From the NCBI RefSeq assembly GCF_001038625.1, contig NZ_CP011803.1, positions 1,426,001 to 1,490,000 on the forward strand: a stretch of 64,000 nucleotides of DNA, given 5' to 3'. Source of the DNA: Clostridium carboxidivorans P7 (GTDB lineage Bacteria > Bacillota > Clostridia > Clostridiales > Clostridiaceae). Shown here piece by piece: positions 37,237 to 46,805 of this stretch; position 1 is the stretch's first letter, and each line of letters begins with the position of its first letter. The position numbers were made by a program, and so were the translations under genes. Under the pieces are notes generated by a model, which was not told the origin of the DNA, did no database searches, and saw nothing but the letters and a program-made list of their open reading frames with translations.

Positions 37237-37268
37237 AAAGCACTGCTAGATTTTAGCAGTGCTTTAAG
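37237..37268. terminator. Terminator of the RND operon
   Basis: A perfect 12-bp inverted repeat (37237-37248 with 37254-37265) around a five-base loop, just after the adaptor stop and before the end of the convergent DUF975 gene. Confidence 0.75.
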
Positions 37269-37272
37269 TTTA

Positions 37273-37968
37273 TTAATCAATATAAGCTTGTTTTAATTCT
37301 TCGTAAAAATTAGCCTTTGAAGTTTCATAATAAGGTGAAATCCATATAAACCCTATTCCTAAAGTTAATATTCCTAGTAAAAACCATCCAAAGAAACTTA
37401 ATACTAAACAAAATAATCTGCTTTTATGTCCATCCATCATTTTAGTACTTAAATCTATAGCATCTGTAACACTTAAATCAGGATTATCAATTATTATATA
37501 ATAAGCCATAGAATACTTAAGAGATGCAATGATTCCAGGAACTATTAAAAGTAAAGTCCATAAAATTATAAATAGAGATTTTATAAGCTCTAATAAAAAC
37601 AGTTTTCCAAAAAGATTAAAGCTTTTAAAACCATATAACAAATCTTCAACTAAAGCATTTTGGTTTCTTATTAGTTTTAGGAAAAATAAAGAGGAACCTG
37701 CATATAATGCACCACTAAATAAGAAACTTACAAAAGTAAGTATATTGTCAGTTGATGAATTGTCCATAAAGTTTAAGTGAATGTGATTATTTAAGAAAGA
37801 AATGTGCTGAATTCCATCATTAACATTTGATATATTTGAGAAAGAATCAGCAACAAACCAGCATATGAAGCAAACAAGCATAGCTTTAAGCCAATTTTCT
37901 TTTAGTTTTTCTCTAGCCAATTCCCTTAATTCTTTAGAATTTTTAAAAATGTAATTATCTACAGTCAT
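37273..37968 (-). CDS. DUF975-family membrane protein
   Basis: The 231-residue polytopic protein has the family opening KELRELAREKLKENWLKAM, several membrane segments, the central IVPGIIASLKYSMAYYII, and GHKSRLFCLVLSFFGW near the C-terminus. The family is widespread in Firmicutes with no known activity. GGGGGA precedes the ATG. It is a single-gene unit. Confidence 0.87.
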   Translation of the reverse strand: MTVDNYIFKNSKELRELAREKLKENWLKAMLVCFICWFVADSFSNISNVNDGIQHISFLNNHIHLNFMDNSSTDNILTFVSFLFSGALYAGSSLFFLKLIRNQNALVEDLLYGFKSFNLFGKLFLLELIKSLFIILWTLLLIVPGIIASLKYSMAYYIIIDNPDLSVTDAIDLSTKMMDGHKSRLFCLVLSFFGWFLLGILTLGIGFIWISPYYETSKANFYEELKQAYID

Positions 37969-38379
37969 AGATGACTCCCCCTAAATTATTAATATTTTTA
38001 TCACTTTATAGGTTATATAATACTATTTAACATAATAGTTGTCAATACGTTTTATAATATTTATTATAACATTTTGCGACATAATTTTACTTCAAGTGTA
38101 ATATTTAAATAAGAAATTTTAAGAAACATTATGAGTATTTAGTACATACTAAAATTATCTTTATATTAGTTTTTTGACATAAGGAAGAAAACTTACCTTA
38201 ATGTCCTCTGTCCCTTGTCAATTGTCCTCTATAAAAGTTGAGTAATTTGTTTAATGCTGTGCGGCGACAATTGAACACATAATATGTATAATTTAACAGT
38301 ATTGTATTTAGAAATTAGAAAAAACTAGTATAATATATAATTAATAAGATTATTCCAGTTTTTACAAGGGGGATTTAAA
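37969..38379. other. Intergenic region before the M16 peptidase
   Basis: The 411 bases separate divergent genes. TGTCCTCT occurs twice, at about 38201 and 38224, with TGTCCCTTGTC between them, as a small direct repeat. TATAAT at 38329-38334 is a possible -10 box for the peptidase, but no good -35 is seen at normal spacing. No coding frame is evident. Confidence 0.35.
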
Positions 38380-41300
38380 ATGAATAAAAGGTTAAAGTCT
38401 ATAATTGCGTTAACAGTAGTAACAATGCTGTCTTCACAGGCTTTTCTTATGGAACTATCAAACAATGTGAAAGCAGAAGGTTCTAATGTGCAAGTAAGCA
38501 GTACTATTAATGACTCCTTAGGAGGATTTCAATTAGTTTCTAAAAAGTGGATTGAAGATTTAAAATCCAATGTATGTATTTATAAACATGCCAAAAGTGG
38601 GGCTCAGCTTATATATTTACAAAATGATAGTGATAATAAAATGATGTGTGTAAATTTTAGAACTCCTACAAAGGATAACAAAGGAGTTAATCATGTAATA
38701 GAACATTCAGTTCTTTATGGTTCTAAAAATTATCCTGTTAAAGATGTTTTATCTGAAATGGCTAAGCAGTCATTAACTACATATTTGAATGCTGTGACTA
38801 CAGGTGATAGTACATTATATCCTGTGGCAAGTAAAAATGATAAAGATTTTCAAAATTTAATGGGGATATATTTAGATGCTGTTTTTTATCCTAATGTATT
38901 AAAAGATAAAAAAATTTTTGAGCAAGAAGGTATAAGATATGAATTAAACTCTCCCAATGATGATTTAACATATAATGGTGTAGTATATAACGAAATGAAG
39001 GGAAATTATTCTTCACCTGATTGGGTGCTAAATAGAGCTGTAAATCAATCACTTTTTCCAGATACTTCATACAAATATGAAGCTGGAGGTGTTCCTGATG
39101 AAATGCCTAACTTAACTTATGAGGAACTTTTAAAAACTTATAATGAAAATTATAACCCTGCAAATAGTTATTTCTACTTATATGGAAAAATGGACATTGA
39201 TAAAACATTAAAGTTTATAGGAGAAAAATATTTAAATAATTTTGATAAAAAAGATGTAAACACTGAATTAACACTCCAAAAGCCTTTTAATCAAAGTGTA
39301 GAAAAAACTGTAGAATACTCCTTACCAGAAGGAGCAGCTACTAAAAATAAAAGCTATTTGAGCTTGAATTATGTAATTGACAAAAATACAAATAAAGATG
39401 TAGTAGAAGCCTTCTCTTTCCTTCAAACTTTACTGGGTGGAATACCATCTTCACCAATAAAAAAAGCATTAAAGGATAATGGTTTTGGTGAAAATGTCAG
39501 CGTTAAATTTGATTTTTCAGGAATTCAACCAGTTTTTAGTATAATTGCAGAAAATGTAGATGAAAATCAAAAGGATAAGTTTAAGCAGGTTGTAAATGAT
39601 AGCTTAAAAAATATAGTACAAAATGGTTTTGATGATCAATTGTTAAATTCAATTTATAAAGTATATGAACTAAATAATCGTATGGTAAAAGGTGATTATG
39701 CTCTTGCTTATGATTTGCTTATTATGAGGAGCTGGATGCATGGAGGAGATCCTACTGCTTATTTAAATGTAGATTCTGATATTGCAAATATAAAAGAAAA
39801 AGTTAAACCTGAACATTTTAAAGAGCTTATAAAGACTTATCTGTTAGATAATAAAAGTTCATCTTTAGTAGTTTTAAAACCAGTGACAGGTCTTGAAAAT
39901 AAGAAAGAAGCTGAGTTAAAGTCTAAACTTGCAGCATATAAAGCATCACTTTCTAAAGATAAACTTGATTCATTAGTTAAAAGTACTCAGGATTTAAAAA
40001 AGTGGCAAAATACACCACCTACTAAAGAAGAACTAAGCACCCTGCCAACTCTTACTCGAGAAGATATAAGTACAAATACAAAAGAATATAAAACAGTGGA
40101 AAAAACGGAAAGTGGAGTTAAGGTTTTAGAACATCCTGTGTATACTAATGGTATAGATTTTACTACATTATATTTTGATACTAGTACAGTACCTCAAGAC
40201 AAACTTGGATATGTTTATTTGTTAAGTAATGTTCTTGGTAATATAGCTACAAAAAACTATTCTAAAGATGATTTAAGAGAACAAACTTTAATTAATAGTG
40301 GAGGAATTACTCTTTCTCCAGGATGTGTAGTGAATCATGAAGATAGTAATTTGTATTATCCAAAGATGACAGTTACATTGATGCCTTTAAATGAAAATTT
40401 AAAAAATGGTTTTGACATTTTAAATGAGATGATATTCAATAGTAATTTAAATGATAAAGCTCGTTTAAAAGAAATAATAAACAATTTAAAAATTCAAAGA
40501 GAGCAGCAGTTAGCATACAATGGAAATTTATTAGGTAGAGAAAAACTTTTATCATATATGTCTGAATCTGGTAAATATAATGCATATAAAGATGATGGAT
40601 TTTACTCTTTATTATGTGACTTGGATAAAAACTTTGACAGCAAAAGTGATGAGATTATAAAAAACTTGAAACAAGTTAGAGATCTTGTATTCAACAAAAA
40701 AGATTTGATAGTTAGTTTTACTGGCAATGAAGAAAATTATAAAACCTTTGCTGATAATTTAAAGCCTTTTTTATCTGATTTGAAAAATGAAAATCTTGAA
40801 AAATATAAATATAGTTTTGATAGTTCAACAATAAATGAAGGGCTAATTATTCCTTCAACTGTTCAATATGTGTATAAAGGTGGAGATCTTAAAAAATCAG
40901 GTTATAATGAAAATGGTAAATTTAAGGTCCTTGAAAATATATTAAATATGGATTATTTATCTCCTATTATAAGAGAGAGAGATGGAGCTTATGGAGCTTA
41001 TATGGGAGTAGACAATGGTAAAGTTGTATTTTTCTCTTATAGGGATCCTAATCTTCAAAAGACCATAGATACCTTTAATCAAACACCTGAATTTTTGAAA
41101 AATTTCAATGCTGATGAGAAACAAATGACTAATTATATAATAGGTACAGTAGGACAGGAGGATAATAAATATAGCGAATTAGATCAATATTATGGAGCTG
41201 CTGCTGACGGAGTTATAGCTGATGACTTGTATTTAACAGGAACTAAGCAATCAGATTTAGAAAAGGAGAGAAAAGAGCTTATATCTACAACAGCAGAAGA

Positions 41301-41754
41301 TATAAGAAATTTTGCACCAGTTATGGATGCAGTTTTAAAGCAAAATTATCTTTGTGTTGTAGGTGGAGAAACAAAGATAGAAGAAAGCAAGAAAAATTTT
41401 ATGACTATAAAAAATGTATTAACTTCTAAAGAAGAAAAAGGGAATATAATAAATATGGAGAAGAAAGAAAATGTAGCTTCAAATAAAACATGGACATTTA
41501 AATTTGCAAAAGATTTAGATGAAGTAACAGTAAACACTGCTAATGTATATGTATTAAATGATAAAAATCAGCAGGTTAAGGTTAATGTATCTTATGATAA
41601 AAATAATAAGGCCATTAAAGTGGCACCAGTTGATTCTTATGAAAAGGGTAAAAAGTATACCATATTTATAAAAGATATTCAGTCTGTTCAAAAAGATAAA
41701 ACATCAGCTAAGCTTATTGCTCCTGTAAATATGGAGTTTGTAATTGAAAAGTAG
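38380..41754 (+). CDS. Secreted M16C (PreP-like) metallopeptidase with C-terminal Ig-like domain
   Basis: The 1124-residue protein has a signal peptide (MNKRLKSIIALTVVTMLSS..., cleavage after about KAEG) and the inverted zinc motif HVIEH (H105, E108, H109). Four M16-type domains follow, joined by a linker, as in presequence peptidase/insulinase-like enzymes that degrade oligopeptides in a closed chamber. The last ~90 residues (NKTWTFKFAKDLDEV..., KKYTIFIKDIQSV) look like an SbsA-type Ig domain found in clostridial surface proteins, so the enzyme may be held at the cell wall. GGGGG precedes the ATG. Confidence 0.92.
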   Translation: MNKRLKSIIALTVVTMLSSQAFLMELSNNVKAEGSNVQVSSTINDSLGGFQLVSKKWIEDLKSNVCIYKHAKSGAQLIYLQNDSDNKMMCVNFRTPTKDNKGVNHVIEHSVLYGSKNYPVKDVLSEMAKQSLTTYLNAVTTGDSTLYPVASKNDKDFQNLMGIYLDAVFYPNVLKDKKIFEQEGIRYELNSPNDDLTYNGVVYNEMKGNYSSPDWVLNRAVNQSLFPDTSYKYEAGGVPDEMPNLTYEELLKTYNENYNPANSYFYLYGKMDIDKTLKFIGEKYLNNFDKKDVNTELTLQKPFNQSVEKTVEYSLPEGAATKNKSYLSLNYVIDKNTNKDVVEAFSFLQTLLGGIPSSPIKKALKDNGFGENVSVKFDFSGIQPVFSIIAENVDENQKDKFKQVVNDSLKNIVQNGFDDQLLNSIYKVYELNNRMVKGDYALAYDLLIMRSWMHGGDPTAYLNVDSDIANIKEKVKPEHFKELIKTYLLDNKSSSLVVLKPVTGLENKKEAELKSKLAAYKASLSKDKLDSLVKSTQDLKKWQNTPPTKEELSTLPTLTREDISTNTKEYKTVEKTESGVKVLEHPVYTNGIDFTTLYFDTSTVPQDKLGYVYLLSNVLGNIATKNYSKDDLREQTLINSGGITLSPGCVVNHEDSNLYYPKMTVTLMPLNENLKNGFDILNEMIFNSNLNDKARLKEIINNLKIQREQQLAYNGNLLGREKLLSYMSESGKYNAYKDDGFYSLLCDLDKNFDSKSDEIIKNLKQVRDLVFNKKDLIVSFTGNEENYKTFADNLKPFLSDLKNENLEKYKYSFDSSTINEGLIIPSTVQYVYKGGDLKKSGYNENGKFKVLENILNMDYLSPIIRERDGAYGAYMGVDNGKVVFFSYRDPNLQKTIDTFNQTPEFLKNFNADEKQMTNYIIGTVGQEDNKYSELDQYYGAAADGVIADDLYLTGTKQSDLEKERKELISTTAEDIRNFAPVMDAVLKQNYLCVVGGETKIEESKKNFMTIKNVLTSKEEKGNIINMEKKENVASNKTWTFKFAKDLDEVTVNTANVYVLNDKNQQVKVNVSYDKNNKAIKVAPVDSYEKGKKYTIFIKDIQSVQKDKTSAKLIAPVNMEFVIEK

Positions 41755-41815
41755 ATAAAGCTTATAATTTAAAAGCTTATATAATAAGCGTAATGCGATG
41801 TAAAGGTACAGTGGA

Positions 41816-42058
41816 AGTTTGGATTTTACCTTTTATTCCGAGATATATGATAAGGGTGTTATCACGGCTAAATGTTTTAATTATTCTAAAGCTCGAATTT
41901 TTTGAAAGTCTAAGAACTTTGTCAAACTCGGTTCCCTCAGACAGGACTAAAGTTCTAAGACTTTCAAAAATTTTGAGCTAAGAATAATACTAAAACAATT
42001 TAGCTAATGTGATGACACCCTTATCATATATCACTGCATAAAAGGTAAAATTCAAACT
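41816..42058. repeat. ~243-bp foldback (MITE-like) palindrome
   Basis: Left arm 41816-41923 and right arm 41945-42058 are imperfect inverted copies over ~108-114 bases, about 85% matching with small gaps. The best-conserved parts are GATATATGATAAGGGTGT with its inverse and TTTGAAAGTC/GACTTTCAAA. The central ~20 bases are unpaired. There are no coding features beyond a spurious frame. The shape fits a foldback MITE or a very large RNA hairpin. No clear target duplication was found. Confidence 0.75.
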
Positions 42059-42060
42059 AA

Positions 42061-42163
42061 TAACTTTAGGTTTACACATTTAATTACATTGTTATAGTTG
42101 ATTTTAGTAAGTGAAGATTGTATTTAATTATAAGTTATAGTGCTTAAAAATTAAGGCATAGCC
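42061..42163 (+). repeat. Flanking repeat, left copy (inverted relative to 51669-51771)
   Basis: The outer block 42061-42096 matches the reverse complement of 51736-51771 at 34 of 36 bases. The inner block 42117-42163 matches that of 51669-51715 at 40 of 47 bases. The ~20 bases between are poorly conserved. The two copies bracket the helicase module in opposite orientation. Confidence 0.75.
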
Positions 42164-42247
42164 TTTTGATGTTTTAACAGAGATTTAGCATCTAAATTCC
42201 AGTGAAAATTTTATTTTTATCGGAATTGTATTTTTTACACTTATTTA

Positions 42248-42278
42248 AAGGGCTGGTAAGCCCTTAGACCGGTAGGTC
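42248..42278 (+). repeat. Pair of GGTA-loop hairpins
   Basis: AAGGGCT-GGTA-AGCCCTT (42248-42265) and GACC-GGTA-GGTC (42267-42278) stand one base apart. A related stem with the same loop on the opposite strand (GGAC-GGTA-GTCC) is at 42721-42732. Such small hairpins occur near the ends of IS200/IS605-type elements, but the link is only suggestive. Confidence 0.4.
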
Positions 42279-42385
42279 GTAAAATTGTTACGCATTCCCC
42301 TGCTTCAAAAAATCTTAATGCAAAGTTTCCAGTTTTTATTTTAAAATTATGTCTTTATGAATAGTGGATTATCCCAATCATCTTC

Positions 42386-42600
42386 TATAGTAAATCTTTC
42401 ATATTTTCAATAACATCTATTTGAAGCATGAATCCAAATAATACTACAAAAGCTATTGTTGAAACTTTTACTTGAGATTTTGTTATTTTATCTTTTAAAC
42501 TATTGATTTTTTCATCTATATCATATACTTTGTTAATATAAGTAAGTAATTGTTTTAAATAACTTTTACTTAGTTTATCAGCATCCTTTAATTTTTAGTT
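42386..42600 (-). pseudogene. Decayed transposase-like fragment
   Basis: On the minus strand an open stretch of ~70 codons without a start reads DADKLSKSYLKQLL, then DEKINSLKDKI and a hydrophobic AFVVLFGFMLQI, ending at a stop. The charged coil followed by a short hydrophobic helix resembles the N-terminal part of some clostridial transposases. No downstream catalytic part survives: only ~23 codons of a separate open frame ending RPTGLRAYQPFK are seen further on (about 42244-42320). The family is not certain. Confidence 0.35.
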
Positions 42601-43077
42601 TATAGCAAAACCATAATAAAAATGGTGCTTTCATTATGAAAATTTTACCTATATAATTTCCAGTAAAAATCGGAATCTATTAATTCTACTGTAAATATTC
42701 ATAAGGCTTTATAATTCAAAGGACTACCGTCCTAAAAATTTTTTAAGTGCTAAACTTCTGATGTTTTAATATGTTAGATTTAAAAATAAGTTATTTCTTT
42801 TTTTAATATTAATAAGTGAAGAGAACACTACAGCTGAAGTGTTGCTGTATGTATAACATAATAAGTCTTATTACTATAAAAACTAAAATATAGTATAATA
42901 TTATTACAGAATGCGTTATTTGTGTTTTAATTTTAACAACTGTAAATTAAATACAGTAAAAATCCTTGGGCTAATTTATCAAATATATGTAGCGTTAAAA
43001 ATGTGCTTATCTATGAATAATGGAGGTAAATCTGTATAAAATTAGTGAAATAAATAGGATTAGATGGGGATGATAAA

Positions 43078-46000
43078 GTGTTTAATAGTCTAAGCATAAT
43101 TCAAATAAACAAACTTTTAGAAAGTAGAATGGAAAAATGTGAGTTAATAAGCGATTTAAGCCTCTCAAGAGGTGAGTATGTGCAATTACTGGAAAAAGTT
43201 ATAGATTCTTTAGAGTATGCATATAAGAGTGGCAATTTAGATTTATTAGTTAAGAATAATCAATTAGTATTTGCAACTATACTAGTTTATATTGCCATGT
43301 ATGAATACGAAGGAAACTATTGGGACAAGGCAAAAGAAGTTTTACAATTATCAGAGTTATCCCAACAACGTAGAGATATTTTAGGGGATAATGTTTTAAG
43401 GATAATTAATAAGTATAATTTAAAAAAGTTTGATAATGGTGGATATAAATACATTACACCTATTATATGTCATGCTGGAATACCAAATAAAAGCTTACCT
43501 GGAATATTTGATATTATGTTAGATAATTATGATGATAATACATTAACGGCAGAAGCATTAATAGATAATATTAAGTATTTTATTAAGTATAAAGTAGATA
43601 AAACAGTATATAGATTTATAACTTTTAATGAAGATAGGGCTATAACTTTTTTACATGATTTAAGAGACTTAGTCACTATTGTTGAAGATAATGAATTAAA
43701 TTTGTCTGAATTATTAGATAAGTTCAGTTATTTGGATGAGAGAATAATAACTCAGTATTGCAAATGGAGAAAGGAAAAGAAGGTAGATAAAGAAAAGAAA
43801 CGAAACAGAAATAGAATACTGTCTCCTAAAATTAAATTTGATGGAATTTCATTAGGAGTCTATTTACATTTACCATCTCAGCATATTAGCAAGCAATATA
43901 ATGATTTTGTTGAGTGGAGTATAGAGTATGATAGTGGAGAAATAATAAATGTAACAGGGGACTTGTATTATCAAAATAGAGAATGCATTACAGATGAACA
44001 AAATATAGTCTTAAAGCCATCTAAAACCTATAAAATAAATTTAAGTTACAATGATGAAGTTTTAGGTGAATGGGTATTTGATGGTATAAATGGAGATCAA
44101 CATTATATTATATTTGATGAGGATGATAATGTTGTTAAGGGAAACAATATCTCTACTAAGACAATAACGTGCATTTTAAAAGAAGATTGCAAAATAGCAG
44201 AGAAAGGATTAGTAGTAACCTACTATAATTTACCCAACAAACATTGGTTTGATTTCAACTGTGTTGGTATCACACTATTGGATGAGTGCGACAGTATAAG
44301 TCTGATATCTACAAATGGAGAAGTGAAAATTCAATATAAAAAAGTTAATATAATAGAGCTACAGGACGGAAATTTTCTTTTTAATGAAGGTTGTAAAAGA
44401 GATGAAATTCCAATATATTCTGGTGTACTACCTAAAATATCGTTAGAATATGAAAATAGTTTTTATAAGAACATAATGATAGATACATATTCTTTAACCA
44501 TAGTGAATTTAAAAGAAAACATTAATTTGCTTCAAAACTTAAAGTCGTCTGATTATGAAATAATCAATAATAGAATAATAATTGATTTAAATGAAATAGA
44601 AATATTTAAAAAAATTATTTATGGAGAATATGAGATAAGAGTATTAGACGGAAGGAACATAAAGAGAGTTTTTACACTAAGGTATCTTCCAAAGATTAGT
44701 ATTAGTGAAAACAATTTAGGTAAGTGGCCTAAGGACAAAAAAGGATATGTTAACAATAGTTTCAAGGTAATATGCCAAAATAATGTAACATTTAGTTTTT
44801 CAGATTGCATACAAGAAGAAGTAATTGATGGGAGCATGAAGAATATTTCTATAGAATCATTAACACGATCAGAATATTTAATAGGCACTGTTGAGATTAT
44901 TCAATTTAATAAAGCTATTACTTTTCCATTAAAAAAGAAGATAAGAAATCTTCAATGGTCTTTAATAAAAGAAGGGGAGCAAAAGGTACAATGGGAAAAA
45001 GATCCTAATACATTATTTATTAGTCAACTAATGGATAACAATTATAATTTAGTGCTGAAAATAAATGATGATATAAGTGATGAATATACTATTAAACTTT
45101 TTTTATTAGATTATAAGGACAAGATATATCAAGAAAGTACAGCTAAATTAAGACGTGGTAAATTACATGGAATAGCTTTAAATCAGTTTTTAGATACTCT
45201 TAAATCAAATGATATTAATAGATATTTTATAAAAATAGAGGTTTATAACAATTATAATTATTTGCTGTGCAGCTTCACACCTTTGATAATAAAGGAAAAA
45301 GTAACTACACAAATAATGAGTTATAAGAATAATGAATCTGGAATTGTGTCAATTACATGGAAGCAAGATGGAAATATACACAGAGAAACTATGATACTAA
45401 AGCTATATAATATATCTAAGCCATGGAATGAATATATTAGTATACCTTTGAACAAAGGTTATTTTAGTTCAGAGAATAATATTTGCAGTTTACAAATAGA
45501 TAGTGGCGAATTTCTAATATCAGAGGATGGAATTTATTTATTTGAGATTGAAGATAACTCTAGCAGTGAAGATTTATTTTTTGATGAAAATGAGATTTAT
45601 AAGCCTATTAAAATATTAAACAGTAGTGTTTATAAATACAGAAATAATTTTGAAGACATTGTAAATAACATAGAAATTAATAGTCTCAAGGAATCAATTT
45701 TTTATTTTGTATATTGCTTTGAAACAAAAAATATAAAAAAAGTATATGATAAAATTAAAGAATTAAAAACTTTAGAAGCTTATGATATAAGCCTGTTAAA
45801 ATCCATCTACACTATTTACAGAAATAGAAAATATTTTATAAATAATTGTCAAGAGGAAAATAAAAAGGTAGTAAGAGAAATAATAATAATGCTTATGGCT
45901 ATGTTTGGAAATAAGTACAATTCATTCAGGATACTAGAAGATTTAATTGATATTGATGAAACTTTTATAATGGATTTCTTTAAATGTATAAAAAAGCATA

Positions 46001-46803
46001 GTTTTAAAGTTGATAGAGAATATATAATACCAACAGAAAAAAGATCTATATTATGGGATTTGGATAAAGAAAAAAGTTTTATGATAGAAACTAGGAGTGG
46101 AAGAATTTCTAAAAATATATTAACTAATAATATTATTGATTGGTTAAATATTCATAGCTTTAAAGATATACTTTTACATGGAGAACAGTGTAGATCATGT
46201 AGATTATTGAATAATAAGGGATGCTTAAATAAATATCTTAAAGGTAAATGCCAAGGGAGAACCTTAAACATGTCTCCAAAGCTAATAGGGTCCAAAGATG
46301 AGTATAATAAATTGTTTAGTAATATAGATATGACAGATAGGAGAAAACTAAATAAGTTGGATTCAATTAACTTATTAGAATATTTTGAGGATGACGGAAT
46401 TAAATTATTTAATAAAAGCTATGTAGAGATTGTATATACCTGGAGTAATGAAAACGGTGCAGAAGTTAGAAACAAGATATATGATGACATAAAAGAGTAT
46501 ATAAGCATATTAAATACTTATATAAGAAAAGAGGTTGTTAATACAAAATTCAATAAGTTGTACAATTCATTTTTAAAAAGAAAGGATAGTAGTGAAAAAA
46601 GTTGCAATACACTAACCTATTACATAGGAACAGTTGTATTGATTACAGCATTAGATAGTTTTGGAAAGTTAGAAAATAAAATGAATCATCAGGAGAAAAA
46701 AGCTGTTAATAGACTATATAACAAATTTAGAGAAGAATTGAAAGAGTTATTTATTAGAGACTTAGTTTTAGTTGAATTATACGTTACGGGATTGGGGGAA
46801 TAG
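43078..46803 (+). CDS. Large protein of unknown fold, candidate DruH of a type III Druantia-like system
   Basis: The 1241-residue protein has no signal or membrane segment. An N-terminal helical part (about 1-235) includes LVFATILVYIAMYEYEGNYW. Residues ~250-830 are rich in beta strands with a repeated 'short strand, turn, YxI/IxV' look, as in serial Ig-like modules. A helical region (~860-1010) is followed by a zinc-type motif C1038-x2-C1041-x7-C1049-x8-C1058 and a helical tail. The GTG at 43078 has GGGG about nine bases upstream. The helicase gene starts two bases after the stop, so the products almost surely act together. I assign DruH from architecture (large unknown plus DUF1998-type helicase), not from recognised residues. 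Confidence 0.6.
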   Translation: MFNSLSIIQINKLLESRMEKCELISDLSLSRGEYVQLLEKVIDSLEYAYKSGNLDLLVKNNQLVFATILVYIAMYEYEGNYWDKAKEVLQLSELSQQRRDILGDNVLRIINKYNLKKFDNGGYKYITPIICHAGIPNKSLPGIFDIMLDNYDDNTLTAEALIDNIKYFIKYKVDKTVYRFITFNEDRAITFLHDLRDLVTIVEDNELNLSELLDKFSYLDERIITQYCKWRKEKKVDKEKKRNRNRILSPKIKFDGISLGVYLHLPSQHISKQYNDFVEWSIEYDSGEIINVTGDLYYQNRECITDEQNIVLKPSKTYKINLSYNDEVLGEWVFDGINGDQHYIIFDEDDNVVKGNNISTKTITCILKEDCKIAEKGLVVTYYNLPNKHWFDFNCVGITLLDECDSISLISTNGEVKIQYKKVNIIELQDGNFLFNEGCKRDEIPIYSGVLPKISLEYENSFYKNIMIDTYSLTIVNLKENINLLQNLKSSDYEIINNRIIIDLNEIEIFKKIIYGEYEIRVLDGRNIKRVFTLRYLPKISISENNLGKWPKDKKGYVNNSFKVICQNNVTFSFSDCIQEEVIDGSMKNISIESLTRSEYLIGTVEIIQFNKAITFPLKKKIRNLQWSLIKEGEQKVQWEKDPNTLFISQLMDNNYNLVLKINDDISDEYTIKLFLLDYKDKIYQESTAKLRRGKLHGIALNQFLDTLKSNDINRYFIKIEVYNNYNYLLCSFTPLIIKEKVTTQIMSYKNNESGIVSITWKQDGNIHRETMILKLYNISKPWNEYISIPLNKGYFSSENNICSLQIDSGEFLISEDGIYLFEIEDNSSSEDLFFDENEIYKPIKILNSSVYKYRNNFEDIVNNIEINSLKESIFYFVYCFETKNIKKVYDKIKELKTLEAYDISLLKSIYTIYRNRKYFINNCQEENKKVVREIIIMLMAMFGNKYNSFRILEDLIDIDETFIMDFFKCIKKHSFKVDREYIIPTEKRSILWDLDKEKSFMIETRSGRISKNILTNNIIDWLNIHSFKDILLHGEQCRSCRLLNNKGCLNKYLKGKCQGRTLNMSPKLIGSKDEYNKLFSNIDMTDRRKLNKLDSINLLEYFEDDGIKLFNKSYVEIVYTWSNENGAEVRNKIYDDIKEYISILNTYIRKEVVNTKFNKLYNSFLKRKDSSEKSCNTLTYYIGTVVLITALDSFGKLENKMNHQEKKAVNRLYNKFREELKELFIRDLVLVELYVTGLGE

Positions 46804-46805
46804 GG

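Larger units (their letters stand above)
41755..43077. other. Long non-coding accessory region upstream of the helicase module
   Basis: The 1323 bases carry, in order, a large foldback palindrome (41816-42058), one copy of a repeat that recurs inverted after the helicase gene (42061-42163), two GGTA-loop hairpins (42248-42278), a decayed transposase-like fragment on the minus strand (42386-42600) and a third, inverted GGTA-loop hairpin (42721-42732). The final ~300 bases should include the promoter of the 1241-aa gene; no clear boxes can be named. Confidence 0.6.

Noticed and set aside
41793..41981. 62-codon open frame upstream of the helicase module
   Set aside because: It lies across one arm and the loop of the large foldback palindrome, has no ribosome site and codes for an unremarkable sequence; the palindrome explains it.
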